NCBI RefSeq assembly: GCF_014639255.1
Contig: NZ_BMFV01000030.1
Span: forward strand, 1-60,763
From: Pullulanibacillus pueri
GTDB lineage: Bacteria; Bacillota; Bacilli; Bacillales; Sporolactobacillaceae
Direction of reading: 5' to 3'
DNA: 60,763 nt
Shown: positions 33,671 to 42,616 of the stretch, piece by piece
Layout: every line of letters starts with the position of its first letter
Position numbering within the stretch: the stretch's first letter is position 1
Program-made: the position numbers and the translations under genes
The notes under the pieces: model-generated
Database searches by the model: none
The model's input: the letters and a program-made list of their open reading frames with translations, nothing else
Told to the model about the DNA's origin: nothing

Positions 33671-34951
33671 ATGGGAAGATTGACTTTATCATCCTTTCAA
33701 TGGATGGTTTTTATTTTGGCAGGGGTTATTGTTGCGCCTGTCTCCGTAGCCTTTGCTTATGGTTTTTCTGCTGACCAAACTGCAGAACTTTTGCAGCGCA
33801 CTTTTTTTGTCATGGGATTAACGTCCTTACTGCAAGGTCTTTTTGGCCATAAGCTTCCGTTAATGGAAGGGCCTGCGGGTCTCTGGTGGGGCGTCTTTTT
33901 GGCCTATGCCGGTGGAGCCACTGTGGCTGGGGATCAAACTGCGATATTAAGTAGTTTAGTCTTAGGCCTTTTTGTTTCTGGACTATTATTTATTATCCTG
34001 GCTGCCTTGAATTTAATTGATCATGTTAAGAAGCTTTTTACACCAACGATTATTGGGACTTATTTAATCCTTTTAATTTTGCAGTTGAGTGGTCCGTTTG
34101 TCGAAGGCATTTTAGGGGCTGAAGGTGGCACGATTAATGGGAAGGTGGCGATTTGTGCATTGATTACCCTTGTGATCGCGATTGTCTTTTCACAGCTTCG
34201 AATTGCCTTTTTCAAAAATTACTCTGTCTTATTAAGCTTGGTCATTGGTTGGGTCCTCTTTGCGGTGATGGGGATTGCCGGTCACAGTACAGCAGGACAG
34301 CCCGTGTTTTCTGTTCCTCATTGGTTTGCATGGGGGAAGCCTACGTTTAATCTTGGCGTCGTCATTACAGCGATTTTAACGGGCTTGCTGTTGCTCACTA
34401 ACCTTATTGCCAGTGCCGATGCCGTCAAGCAAGTGGTTCAGCCCGAGAAGGATGAAAGTTTAAGAAGAACCAGTTTTATTATGGGACTTAATCAGATCTT
34501 ATCAGGACTCTTTCCAACAATAGGTGGCGTCCCTATTTCCGGATCAGCGGGTTTTATTTTAACCACAAGAATTAAGGATCGACTTCCGTTTCTTATCGGC
34601 TCCTTGATCATTCTCATCCTCAGCTTTTTTCCAGTAATCATGGGATTCTTTGCTGCATTGCCGGCTCCTGTAGGCTACGCGACTTTATTTATTTCGATGG
34701 CTGGGATTATTGGATTAGGATTGCAATCATTAAAAGGTGAATTACATAATGAAAAGAAGGTTACTGTTGTATGTCTTTCAATTATGGCAGGTACAGGTAT
34801 CTTATTATTACCTCAATCCGCATTACAAGGATTACCGAGCGTCCTCTCATCGCTATTGCATAATGGATTAGTTGTTGGTGTTGTCATTGCTGTGATCCTC
34901 GACCAACTCATCGGGAGAGCACCCAAACGCTCAGAAATAAACAATCGTTAA
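33671..34951 (+). CDS. NCS2-family nucleobase permease
   Basis: This is an integral membrane symporter of the xanthine/uracil (NCS2) family. About 12-14 hydrophobic helices are seen. The MEGPAGLWWG region corresponds to the conserved first signature. ISGSAGFILTTRIKDR near residue 290 corresponds to the later signature region, with the usual polar residues partly changed, so the substrate cannot be named. ATG 33671 follows GGGAG at moderate distance; an upstream ATG at 33653 is possible. The length is about 426 aa. There is no adjacent purine or pyrimidine gene. B. subtilis YwdJ is a possible relative. Confidence 0.82.
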   Translation: MGRLTLSSFQWMVFILAGVIVAPVSVAFAYGFSADQTAELLQRTFFVMGLTSLLQGLFGHKLPLMEGPAGLWWGVFLAYAGGATVAGDQTAILSSLVLGLFVSGLLFIILAALNLIDHVKKLFTPTIIGTYLILLILQLSGPFVEGILGAEGGTINGKVAICALITLVIAIVFSQLRIAFFKNYSVLLSLVIGWVLFAVMGIAGHSTAGQPVFSVPHWFAWGKPTFNLGVVITAILTGLLLLTNLIASADAVKQVVQPEKDESLRRTSFIMGLNQILSGLFPTIGGVPISGSAGFILTTRIKDRLPFLIGSLIILILSFFPVIMGFFAALPAPVGYATLFISMAGIIGLGLQSLKGELHNEKKVTVVCLSIMAGTGILLLPQSALQGLPSVLSSLLHNGLVVGVVIAVILDQLIGRAPKRSEINNR

Positions 34952-35012
34952 GGTTAAAAGTTTCTTTAATTGGGGAATATATGTATAAAAGCTACGAGAT
35001 GGGAGTGGGTTG

Positions 35013-35345
35013 ATGGTTATTGTATGGTCAAGTCTTGGACTCGTGCTACTAGCAATCATTTGGTTCATCATACAAGTGATTTCTGGAGCTAAGAAAATGA
35101 AGTCAACGATAGTCGAGGTTTCTAAAAAAGCGGAGCAATTACGTAAGGATAGTGAATCCATTATTAAGCATCAAGAACGTCTCCAAGATACTGCCTCAGC
35201 ACTACTAGAGGATATAGATGAAAAAAAACAAGCGATTCAATTTACGCAACAGCAGACTCATCAATTTATCAGACAGGTTCAAGATTCAAAAGAGCGTGTC
35301 ACTCAAGCGTTTAAATTTAAGGGCATAGAAAAATATAAAATTTAG
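35013..35345 (+). CDS. Membrane-anchored coiled-coil protein, 110 aa (DUF948-like)
   Basis: It has an N-terminal membrane helix (VIVWSSLGLVLLAIIWFIIQ) followed by a long Gln/Glu/Lys-rich coiled coil. The layout resembles DUF948/YtxG general-stress proteins of Bacillales, but I cannot prove the family. GGGAG lies 7 bases before the ATG. It lies 61 bases after the permease gene on the same strand and ends in a strong terminator, so the two may share a transcript. The coiled coil is predicted to face the cytoplasm. Confidence 0.7.
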   Translation: MVIVWSSLGLVLLAIIWFIIQVISGAKKMKSTIVEVSKKAEQLRKDSESIIKHQERLQDTASALLEDIDEKKQAIQFTQQQTHQFIRQVQDSKERVTQAFKFKGIEKYKI

Positions 35346-35376
35346 AGCAGTGAAAAGTCTCACTGCTCTCTTTTTT
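35344..35376 (+). terminator. Terminator of the 110-aa gene
   Basis: AGAGCAGTGA and TCACTGCTCT form a perfect ten-pair stem around AAAGTC, and six T residues follow. The stem starts two bases before the stop codon ends. Confidence 0.88.
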
Positions 35377-35430
35377 AAAGGTGCTTTGAAGATGTATTCA
35401 AAGATCGAGATCATGTTGCTGGTCACTTAC

Positions 35431-35889
35431 TCAAGATTCCTGACTGCCCTTTCGAACGATAGTCGGGTGAACAGCGATATCAACATTCCCTTTAAGGGCT
35501 TTGGCAATCATACAGTATTGATCGACTGAAGCGATAACTTCTTGTGCTGCTTTGAAGGTATCTTCAGTGGCCTGATCTTCTAGCGTAAGAATGGGGTAAT
35601 GTGTAATGGACTGGAAGTGGAGTCCACCTTCTTCGGATACGATACCTTCAGATTGAATACTCACCGATTCGAAAGGGATAGAATAGGCATTTAAATGAAT
35701 GCCTAAAGTCATTAAGTAACAAGACTGAACAGCGGCAATCAAAAGTTCATCAGGATTAGTACCAATACCTTGTCCATCCATTGAGGGGGCTAAAGAGATA
35801 TCAGTGTCTAATCCGTTAGAGGTGATATGTCCTGTACCTTGGCGCCCACCTTGCCACTGTCCTCTTACTGTAAAAGTATAGTTTTTCAT
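35431..35889 (-). CDS. OsmC/Ohr-family peroxiredoxin-like protein
   Basis: It detoxifies organic hydroperoxides with a two-Cys active site, C57 (in AVQSCYLMTLG) and C126 (in DQYCMIAKAL), with the usual PDELL carboxylate at 46-50. The length of 152 aa is normal. The closest Bacillus relative by pattern is YmaD rather than OhrA. AAGGAGAT precedes the ATG. It is convergent with the 110-aa gene. No MarR-type ohrR gene is adjacent. Confidence 0.85.
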   Translation of the reverse strand: MKNYTFTVRGQWQGGRQGTGHITSNGLDTDISLAPSMDGQGIGTNPDELLIAAVQSCYLMTLGIHLNAYSIPFESVSIQSEGIVSEEGGLHFQSITHYPILTLEDQATEDTFKAAQEVIASVDQYCMIAKALKGNVDIAVHPTIVRKGSQES

Positions 35890-35918
35890 CTAATGATCTC
35901 CTTTTCTTTAGGAAGGCA

Positions 35919-36055
35919 ATGATGAGAGTTTTTTAGTTATTGCCAGATTTTTAAGAGATGTCCTTGTTGTCATAGATTTAAATGTCTTACCCGGCTTTAT
36001 TTTAGCATTGTTAATCGCCTGTTTTAAAGTCATTGGTGCACGGATTTTTCAATAA
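35919..36055 (+). pseudogene. Possible broken small membrane-protein gene
   Basis: The region from 35930 to 36055 reads as an open frame for a hydrophobic peptide (LVIARFLRDVLVVIDL then VLPGFILALLIACFKVIG). Its only plausible start, ATGATG at 35919 behind GGAAGG, is one base out of frame, with the break at a six-T run (35929-35934). It may be a decayed or slippage-dependent gene, or chance. The rest of the 409-base gap holds only the downstream promoter. Confidence 0.25.
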
Positions 36056-36246
36056 GGATGTTTGATAGGACGAGATCTCTGTAGAAAGTCTTTATAAGAA
36101 GACGGCTTATATAGACACACATTTATTTTACATTATAAAAAAGCATAAAAATTGGGGTCATCAAGAAAGTGTTGATCGCCATTCTAGGCTGCTCGTCTTC
36201 CTCTTTGTTAGAAAAGGAAAAATGCACTGAGCGAAGGTTCACTTTA

Positions 36247-36255
36247 TGCTATAAT
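36247..36255 (+). promoter_or_regulatory. Extended -10 promoter of the TVP38-family gene
   Basis: TGCTATAAT is a consensus extended -10. No good -35 is seen. Transcription would begin about 40 bases before the start codon at 36299. Confidence 0.55.
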
Positions 36256-36298
36256 GACTACAATACATAGGATCCGTCACAAAGGAGCCGCCGAACGT

Positions 36299-36949
36299 AT
36301 GAATCTATTTTATGACATTGAACAATGGATACAGACGAATGTCAATCTTCAAAATGTGGAGGAGCTTCTTCAAGGCTATCAGGGCTTGGGGCTTTTTCTT
36401 GGAGTCTTGTTACCGGCATTAGAGGCGATTTTTCCTCCTTTACCACTCGTCGCTTTTGTTTTAGCGAATGCTGCTGCGTATGGGTTTTTTATCGGTTTTC
36501 TGCTTTCTTGGTCTGGAACAGTGATTGGTTCTTTTGTCGTCTTTATGTTTATTCGCTGGTTGGCGCACAAACGCTTAAGAACATTTTTAGAAAGAAGCAA
36601 GAAGATCGAGCGGATGCTGGAATGGGTCGATCGTAGGGGCTTTGGACCTGTCTTTTTCGTTTCTTCCATCCCTTTCACGCCTTCTTCGTTAATAAACGTT
36701 GTCGCAGGGCTTTCGGAAATGAATCCCTATTCTTTTTTCCTCTCGATCATGTTAGGCAAGGCCGTCATGATTGGTGTTGTGACCTTTATTGGCGCGGACT
36801 GGCGCGATATGGTGGCCAATCCCTTGCAACTAATTCCTGTGGCCATTGGAATGGTTATTTTCTGGTTTATTGGCAAATGGCTAGAAAGACGGATGTACAA
36901 TAAGCATCCCGATTTGGATAAGAAAGAAAGAGAATTATCCAATAAATAA
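36299..36949 (+). CDS. TVP38/TMEM64-family membrane protein
   Basis: This is a DedA/SNARE-associated-fold membrane protein of 216 aa with about six helices. The family patch GFGPVFFVSSIPFTPSSLINVVAGL sits near the centre. Such proteins are linked to lipid scrambling or membrane homeostasis; no specific role is shown here. The ATG at 36299 follows AAAGGAG; the upstream frame start at 36254 lies inside the -10. It converges with ktrB, and the ends overlap by 15 bases, so each gene runs into the other's 3' end and neither has its own terminator. Confidence 0.8.
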   Translation: MNLFYDIEQWIQTNVNLQNVEELLQGYQGLGLFLGVLLPALEAIFPPLPLVAFVLANAAAYGFFIGFLLSWSGTVIGSFVVFMFIRWLAHKRLRTFLERSKKIERMLEWVDRRGFGPVFFVSSIPFTPSSLINVVAGLSEMNPYSFFLSIMLGKAVMIGVVTFIGADWRDMVANPLQLIPVAIGMVIFWFIGKWLERRMYNKHPDLDKKERELSNK

Positions 36950-38269
36950 TTTTCCATTAGGATAGCGAATCAGGTCATTTGAACGCGAGGCCACAGAAAA
37001 GACAATCGTCAATGGACCGAGCTTCCCGAAGATCATGAGACACATAATAACGCATTGTCCCACGACACTCAAATGTGGGGTAATGCCATTGGAAAGACCT
37101 GTTGTACTAAAACTTGATACAGCTTCAAAGGCGATTTGTAAGAAGTCAAACGCATGACCTTCTGTGATTAACAAAATAAAAATAGCCACAAGAATAACGC
37201 CCATGGAAATAAGGCTGATGGTAAGAGCCTTAAAAATATCGGATACACTGATGGACCGCCGCATGATGGTTGGTTCTTTTTGTTTGCGTATATAAGATAT
37301 GATCATCATGACAAGACATAAAAAGGTGGAAAGTTTAATCCCACCTCCTGTGGAGACTGAACCGGCGCCAATAAACATTAACGCCATCAATAAAAATTGG
37401 GTTTCGGGTCTTAATTGTGTGATATCAATCGTATTAAAGCCAGCAGTACGAGGAACGACACCTTGAAAATAGCCGGCCCACAACCGGTCATGTATTGATA
37501 ATTGCCCTAAGGTGTGGACATTATCATATTCCAGAGCGAGAAAAAGAAGAATGGCGATGCAGTTTACGATAAGCGTTCCTGTTAACATGACTTTTGTATG
37601 AAGATTAAGCTCGCGCCATTTCTTTTTATCCCAAACATCATTCATGACGCTAAATCCAATGCCCCCAAGCATAAAGAGTAAAGAAATCGCAACATTCATA
37701 ATCGGATCTCCAACAAAACCCATTAAGGAATCTGACCAAAGTGAAATGCCAGAATTATTAAAGGCTGAGACTGAGTGAAAAATGGCATATCCTAAGCCCT
37801 TCATTACGCCTAATCTGGGGATGAGATGAACCCCAAGAATACAAGCAAAAAAAACCTCAAAGAACATAGAAAAAAAGAAGAGTCGGCGGGCCAATTTCAT
37901 GATTCCTCCGAGAGAGCTTTGATTCAAAGCTTCTTGGATCATTAAACGTTGCTTGATAGTAATGGTTTTCTCCATTAATAGAAGCATGAGTGAGGCAAAC
38001 GTCATAACACCTAGTCCGCCTAACTGAATCAATATGAGAATAATAAAGTCCCCAAAAGCCGTGAAGGTTGTCACATTATTGATTGTAAATAGCCCTGTTA
38101 CGGTGGTTGTTGAAGTGGAAGTAAAGAGAGCGGTCAACCAACTAATAGGCTCATGTGTTGCCCAAGGGAGCTTTAAAAGCAACATCCCCATTGTAATAAT
38201 CCCTAGATAGATTAAAGCTAAAATTTGAGCTGGATTAAATGAACGTTTTTTCTTGATGGGTTGTAACAC
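36935..38269 (-). CDS. ktrB: Ktr potassium uptake channel subunit KtrB/KtrD
   Basis: This is the sodium-dependent potassium uptake membrane subunit of the Trk/Ktr/HKT fold. Four pore repeats can be placed: TSTTTVTGL near 55, FNNSGIS near 170, RTAGFNT near 275 and FSTTGLS near 395; each has the Gly of a selectivity filter. GAGSVSTGGGIKLST marks the gating-loop region. The length of 444 aa is normal. The start is GTG after AAGGAGGG. No KtrA/KtrC regulatory gene is adjacent, so it may be the KtrD type with the partner elsewhere. Confidence 0.92.
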   Translation of the reverse strand: MLQPIKKKRSFNPAQILALIYLGIITMGMLLLKLPWATHEPISWLTALFTSTSTTTVTGLFTINNVTTFTAFGDFIILILIQLGGLGVMTFASLMLLLMEKTITIKQRLMIQEALNQSSLGGIMKLARRLFFFSMFFEVFFACILGVHLIPRLGVMKGLGYAIFHSVSAFNNSGISLWSDSLMGFVGDPIMNVAISLLFMLGGIGFSVMNDVWDKKKWRELNLHTKVMLTGTLIVNCIAILLFLALEYDNVHTLGQLSIHDRLWAGYFQGVVPRTAGFNTIDITQLRPETQFLLMALMFIGAGSVSTGGGIKLSTFLCLVMMIISYIRKQKEPTIMRRSISVSDIFKALTISLISMGVILVAIFILLITEGHAFDFLQIAFEAVSSFSTTGLSNGITPHLSVVGQCVIMCLMIFGKLGPLTIVFSVASRSNDLIRYPNGKLFIG

Positions 38270-38357
38270 TCAGGGGCCCTCCTTAAAATCTTAAGCATAT
38301 TTTCCCCACATTTCCACAAGCTATGTCTAGAACATTTGTTAAAGGATTGTGATAGAA

Positions 38358-39776
38358 ATGGGAGGAGATTGGCTTTCGATCATTCCTTTTTTAGTGGTTA
38401 TTCCTGTAGCGATTTTCACTAAAAAAGTCTTGCCCGCTTTGACTTTGGGGTTAATTGTCGGATCATATATTTATAAACCCCATCTTGTTGGAGGGATTCA
38501 GTCTGCTGTTTCCTTCGTCGTGCAAGCCCTTATTGATAAAAGCAACATTGAGATTATCTTGTTCCTTTATATCTTTACAGGCTTGGTTGGAATTATGAAA
38601 GTTTCTGGGGGCATCAAGGGCTTTGTGAAATGGTCTGCAGAGCATGTCCAATCAAAAAGGCAAGCGTTATTCCTCATTTGGGCATCAACGATAGGGACCT
38701 TTAGTTCACCGACGTTTCGAATCGTGACGGTTGGGCCGATTATGCGAGCTTTACTAAAGAAAATCAAGATGTCTGGTGAGGAACTGGGCTATGTAATTGA
38801 AACAACAGGGACGGCGTTAATTGCCCTCATTCCAGTCGCAACGGCGTTTGTTGGTTATATGACCTCGGTCATTGATGTCTCTTTGCAAAATGAAAACATT
38901 GCTGGCGATCCTTATGAGCTTTTTATCCACAGTATTCCTTTTAACTTTTTCTCGTTTGCCATTATTTTAGTGGGCATCTATCTTAGCTTTTTTCACAAAG
39001 ATAAAAAGAAAGTGGAGAAATCGAAGTCACCTGAAAATGATAAACAGGCACAGGCCAAGGGCTGGGAGGATTGTCATCCGGTGGTTGCTAAAGAATTACC
39101 AGCGAGAGCCATTAATCTCATTGTCCCTTTAGTATTAGATATTGTGCTGACCCTAGTGCTGACCTATGTCAGCGGGGTGAAAAATGGTTCCACAGGTTTT
39201 TTCCAAGCATTTATTAAAGCGGATGTTTTGAATGCTATGCTTGTAGCCTTAATTATTACCACCATTGTCGCTTTCATTTTTTATCTCTTTCAAAGGTTTA
39301 CACTTGATAAATTGATGACCGAGTTTATTAATGGTGGAAATAATCTAATGAATGTCGTCGTTTTACTCAGTGTGGTATGGGGATTGACCCTTGTGACTAA
39401 CAAATTAGGATTTTCCGATTTTGTCACGAGCCATGTCAATTGGATTCCATCCTCAATCATTCCACCCGTACTCTTTATCATTGGAGCGGTTGTTTCATAT
39501 TTTATTGGCTCTTCCTGGGGAACATGGGGGATTCTCATGCCACTTGGTGTGGCAATGGCTCATTCCTCGGGGGCTGATTTAGCGATAGTCATTGGAGCGG
39601 TTTTTGCTAGTGGTGTTTTTGGCACTTTTTCTTCGCCGCTCAGTGACGATACGAATACGATGGCCGGGGTACTCGACTTAAAAGCTGTTTCATATGCACG
39701 TTTTAAACTAAAATCCGGTCTGATCGCCGCTGGTATCGCAACAATAGGTTATGTGATCACTGCATTTGTGATGTAA
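38358..39776 (+). CDS. NhaC-family Na+/H+ antiporter
   Basis: This is a polytopic membrane protein with about 11-12 helices. The family patterns are seen in SPTFRIVTVGPIM near 120, IETTGTALIALIPVATAF near 155, and SSWGTWGILMPLGVAMA and FGTFSSPLSDDTNTMAGV in the last third, where conserved Asp and Thr would bind sodium. It is 472 aa from ATG 38358; a GTG at 38349 lies only 3 bases after AAAGG. Malate/lactate antiporters share the fold, so the substrate is not certain. It is divergent from ktrB, a plausible pairing of K+ uptake and Na+ export. Confidence 0.78.
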   Translation: MGGDWLSIIPFLVVIPVAIFTKKVLPALTLGLIVGSYIYKPHLVGGIQSAVSFVVQALIDKSNIEIILFLYIFTGLVGIMKVSGGIKGFVKWSAEHVQSKRQALFLIWASTIGTFSSPTFRIVTVGPIMRALLKKIKMSGEELGYVIETTGTALIALIPVATAFVGYMTSVIDVSLQNENIAGDPYELFIHSIPFNFFSFAIILVGIYLSFFHKDKKKVEKSKSPENDKQAQAKGWEDCHPVVAKELPARAINLIVPLVLDIVLTLVLTYVSGVKNGSTGFFQAFIKADVLNAMLVALIITTIVAFIFYLFQRFTLDKLMTEFINGGNNLMNVVVLLSVVWGLTLVTNKLGFSDFVTSHVNWIPSSIIPPVLFIIGAVVSYFIGSSWGTWGILMPLGVAMAHSSGADLAIVIGAVFASGVFGTFSSPLSDDTNTMAGVLDLKAVSYARFKLKSGLIAAGIATIGYVITAFVM

Positions 39777-39857
39777 ATGTTCATGTTTGCTCAGGGGCGC
39801 TTTCGGGAAAAATTAGAGTAAGTAGGACAGGTGTTTTAAAAAAGGAGGGTTTTGACC

Positions 39858-40313
39858 ATGTCCAATGGAAATCAAAAATTAATTAATTTCTTAAATCAAG
39901 AGCTGTCTAACTTCAATGTGATGTACGTGAAGCTTCATCGTTATCATTGGTTTGTTCAGGGGCATCATTTCTTCGGACTCCATGCGCTTTTTGAGGATTT
40001 ATATAAAGAATTTGCAACAGACTTAGACGCTATCGCGGAAAGAGTGCTCGCCATTGGTGGCAAACCTCTTGCAACAATGTCAAAATACTTAGAGGAATGC
40101 ACGTTAAAAGAAGCACAAGCCGATGACAAGGAATCCGAGATTATGTCGCAGCTCCATGAAGACTATAACCAGCTGATCAAAGAAATCAAGGAAACAGGAT
40201 TGCCGCTTGCTAAAGAGTTAGAAGATGAGACTACAGTCGATTTTCTAATCCAATTACTGGCCAAGTTTGAAAAACATGTGTGGATGTTGCGCTCCTTTTT
40301 AGCTTATGAATAA
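39858..40313 (+). CDS. dps: Dps-family ferritin-like DNA-protection protein
   Basis: It forms dodecamers that oxidise and store iron. The ferroxidase signatures are HRYHWFVQGHHFF (near 27-39), then LFEDLYKEFATDLDAIAERVLA with the conserved Asp/Glu. The length of 151 aa is typical. A TTG at 39852 is also in frame, but ATG 39858 lies 9 bases after AAAGGAGGG. The 81-base upstream gap has no obvious PerR box. It is separate from nhaC by that gap and ends before a terminator at 40390. Confidence 0.93.
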   Translation: MSNGNQKLINFLNQELSNFNVMYVKLHRYHWFVQGHHFFGLHALFEDLYKEFATDLDAIAERVLAIGGKPLATMSKYLEECTLKEAQADDKESEIMSQLHEDYNQLIKEIKETGLPLAKELEDETTVDFLIQLLAKFEKHVWMLRSFLAYE

Positions 40314-40389
40314 AAAATAGACAAGGGGTGCTGCTGGTCCTTGTTTAAATATCGAAAAGTTTTTCTGGAGAAGGCTTTTTGAGGATGTT

Positions 40390-40423
40390 GACCAAATCTC
40401 TTTCCCCTGAGATTTGGTCTTTT
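40390..40423 (+). terminator. Terminator of dps
   Basis: GACCAAATCTC (40390-40400) pairs perfectly with GAGATTTGGTC (40409-40419), then TTTT. A shorter ACAAGG/CCTTGT hairpin lies upstream near 40322. Confidence 0.85.
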
Positions 40424-40481
40424 GGCTTTGGTCGTGTACAATAAAGCGAGAAGTTAAGAAAATTTTTTGGAGGTAGTCATT

Positions 40482-40919
40482 GTGAAAAAAGGCTTAATTA
40501 AAATGGAAAATGGCGAAGAAATAAAAATCGACTTTTTCCCTGAGGAAGCACCGGGTACTGTAGCAAACTTTGAAAAACTCGCAAACTCAGGTTTTTATAA
40601 TGGAGTCACTTTCCACCGTGTCATCCCAGGCTTTGTGAGCCAAGGTGGCGATCCTACTGGAACTGGGGCAGGAGGTCCTGGCTACACGATTAAGTGTGAA
40701 ACAGAGGGCAATCCTCATAAACATGAAGCCGGCTCCTTGTCCATGGCCCATGCGGGTAAAGATACGGGTGGTAGCCAATTCTTTATCGTTCACGAGCCAC
40801 AACCGCATTTAAACGGAGTACATACCGTTTTTGGTAAGGTGACTGAAGGTCTTGAAACCGCACGTAACATGAAAAACGGCGATGTCATGACCGAAGTTAA
40901 AGTCTGGGACGAAGACTAA
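40482..40919 (+). CDS. ppiB: Cyclophilin-type peptidyl-prolyl isomerase PpiB
   Basis: This cytoplasmic proline isomerase has the cyclophilin active-site patches [19 protein letters not shown] (catalytic Arg near 45), [17 protein letters not shown] and HTVFGKV. The length of 145 aa is standard for the Bacillus PpiB. The frame opens at a TTG at 40467, but that codon sits inside the ribosome binding site (TTGGAGG). GTG 40482, 8 bases after GGAGG, gives the usual MKKG start. A terminator follows at 40937. Confidence 0.95.
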   Translation: MKKGLIKMENGEEIKIDFFPEEAPGTVANFEKLANSGFYNGVTFHRVIPGFVSQGGDPTGTGAGGPGYTIKCETEGNPHKHEAGSLSMAHAGKDTGGSQFFIVHEPQPHLNGVHTVFGKVTEGLETARNMKNGDVMTEVKVWDED

Positions 40920-40936
40920 TTTTATAAGCAAAAAAG

Positions 40937-40967
40937 CTCGCTCATTTATTTATGGGCGAGTTTTTTT
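40937..40967 (+). terminator. Terminator of ppiB
   Basis: CTCGCTCAT pairs with ATGGGCGAG (one G-U pair), followed by seven T residues. Confidence 0.85.
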
Positions 40968-41084
40968 ACTTTAAGCTGACTCTATAGAAAAAGGAGTAGG
41001 TAAAAAAACTTACCCCGGTTAAAGGCACTGTGGAGGTTTTTCTTAAGGCTCAATTCGGAACGTGAGTTGCAATTGATAGAGATT

Positions 41085-41335
41085 GCGACGAACGGGTTGG
41101 GACACATACACGGGGAACGAACAAAAGAGTGCTGCGGCCGCACTAAAGAGGCTCTACACTAACAAAAGCCAGCCTCAACGCATAAATGACGCACGAATCA
41201 AGGGGAAACTAATAAAAGAGTGCTGTTCATGTACATAAGAGGTCGCAGGCTAACAAAAGGAGATTTCAACTTCCAAAAGGCGCACGAAACAAAGGTAAAA
41301 CTAACAAAAGAGCGTTGCGTGCGCACAAAAGAATC
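41085..41335 (+). repeat. Degenerate tandem repeat of about 90-105 bp units
   Basis: Three units begin CGACGAAC (41085), CGCACGAATCAAGG (41191) and CGCACGAAACAAAGG (41281). Each contains AAC(T)AAAAGAG(T/C)G followed by a GC-rich short inverted sequence such as GTGCTGCGGCCGCAC. It leads directly into family A copy A4. No gene is supported in 40920-41796. Confidence 0.45.
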
Positions 41336-41605
41336 ATCAACAGCAATCAAGTGGATTGAAGCGCAGGGCGCGAGACTCCTGCGGGAACAGCACGAGTCCG
41401 AAGATCCACTTTGTTGGGAACCAATCATCCATTCCCAAGTGAGCTGAGGCCACTAAGGACGACCGGCTAAAAGCGTCACGTCCTGTGACAACGCCGACCC
41501 TACCCACATCGTGTGGGCATGAGGAAAGCGAGCGACCTGGAGCGGAAATCCACTATAAGCTTGGGTAGTAATCACCTCTTAACAGTTACGCCGGAATTTA
41601 TTTCA
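41330..41605 (+). repeat. Family A repeat, copy A4 with internal insertion
   Basis: It starts near CAACAGCAATCAAGTGGATT and carries GAGACTCCTGCGGGAACAGC, GATCCACTTTG, CCATTCCCAAGTGAGCTGAGG, GGAAAGCGAGCGACCTGG and GTTACGCCGGAAT. Compared with copy A1 it has about 65 extra bases (roughly 41452-41520) between the GAGGCC and GGAAAGCG blocks. The insert contains two hairpins, GTCACGTCCTGTGAC and CCCACATCGTGTGGG. The rest of the gap to 41796 holds no recognisable element. Confidence 0.7.
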
Positions 41606-41796
41606 TCGCCTAAAGAAGCTTTACTGGAAAGTATAATCCATTTTAGTGATGCATAAGCATTCAAGTGGAGTTTCTTAATAAGGGTGAGCCAAAGGTCAAT
41701 GGCATGGATTGGGGTAAAAATTAAAATAACTATTGCCTCTCTAGGCTCCTTTTGGTATGATTTTCTGAAATTTATAAAAGGGGGAGAGGTGAGAAA

Positions 41797-42591
41797 GTGA
41801 TCCGTAAATTATCAGAAGCCGATCGAGAGGCATGTCTTGAGTTTGTGTCTGTACTGCCGGCTGAAAACTTGTTTATTATTGGCGATATAGAAGCTTATGG
41901 ATTTGATCAAGCTTTCCAAGAGGTTTGGGGGGACTTTGATGAATCAGGAAAACTGCGAGGGGTCTTACTGCGTTACAATCAAAACTATATTCCCTATGCA
42001 CCAGGGGCATTTGATGTAGAAGGATTTACTGACATCATTCTTAAAGACAGTAAGGCGACGATGGTTTCCGGTCTGACATCTATTGCTGAAGCAGTGGTAG
42101 CAGGGCTCGAAGGTGCTATACGGAAAAAGCGAACATTCTATTATGCCAAATGCGAGAATAATAATCAGCTAGATATTCAGTTAAAGGCTCCCGCAGTTCA
42201 AGAAGCCACCCTTGGCGATGTTGATCGCATTATCGCGCTTCATGAGAGTATTCCTGAATTTTCAGAGTCTCAGCGTAATCGAGAAAGTCTCATTCGTTCT
42301 ATGCAAACGGGAGTTGCACGAACCTTTTACATAGAAGAAGATGGACACATGGTTTCATCGAGTTCAACGACAGCAGAGAATCGCTATGCCGCCATGATTG
42401 TTGGGGTGTGTACAGCAGAAGCATATAAGAAAAAGGGCTATGCAACGGCATGTTTAACGACACTCACACAAACACTTTTAGATGAAAATAAAACTCTTTG
42501 TCTATTTTACGATAATCCAGAGGCGGGGAAAATTTACAAGCGACTCGGTTTTGTCGACATTGGAACATGGGGACTGTATTATTTAGGATAG
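41797..42591 (+). CDS. GNAT-family acetyltransferase
   Basis: This is a 264-aa protein with two halves. The C-terminal half has the acetyl-CoA loop motif VGVCTAEAYKKKGYATACLTTL and the terminal YDNPEAGKIYKRLGF strand of GNAT enzymes. The N-terminal half is a degenerate copy of the fold, with no clear acetyl-CoA loop, as in several Bacillus two-domain GNATs. The start is GTG after GGGAGAGG. It precedes the sulfurtransferase gene by 25 bases, so the two are likely one unit. The substrate is unknown. Confidence 0.85.
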   Translation: MIRKLSEADREACLEFVSVLPAENLFIIGDIEAYGFDQAFQEVWGDFDESGKLRGVLLRYNQNYIPYAPGAFDVEGFTDIILKDSKATMVSGLTSIAEAVVAGLEGAIRKKRTFYYAKCENNNQLDIQLKAPAVQEATLGDVDRIIALHESIPEFSESQRNRESLIRSMQTGVARTFYIEEDGHMVSSSSTTAENRYAAMIVGVCTAEAYKKKGYATACLTTLTQTLLDENKTLCLFYDNPEAGKIYKRLGFVDIGTWGLYYLG

Positions 42592-42616
42592 ATAGGCGAA
42601 TAGAGGAGGATGTTAA

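Noticed and set aside
36935..36949. The 15-base overlap of the TVP38 and ktrB ends as a frameshift or mis-call
   Set aside because: Both proteins end with plausible C-termini and keep family length, so a short tail-to-tail overlap is acceptable.
41220..41447. 75-aa frame in the region after ppiB
   Set aside because: It spans tandem repeats and family A sequence, has no ribosome binding site, and is unlike a protein.
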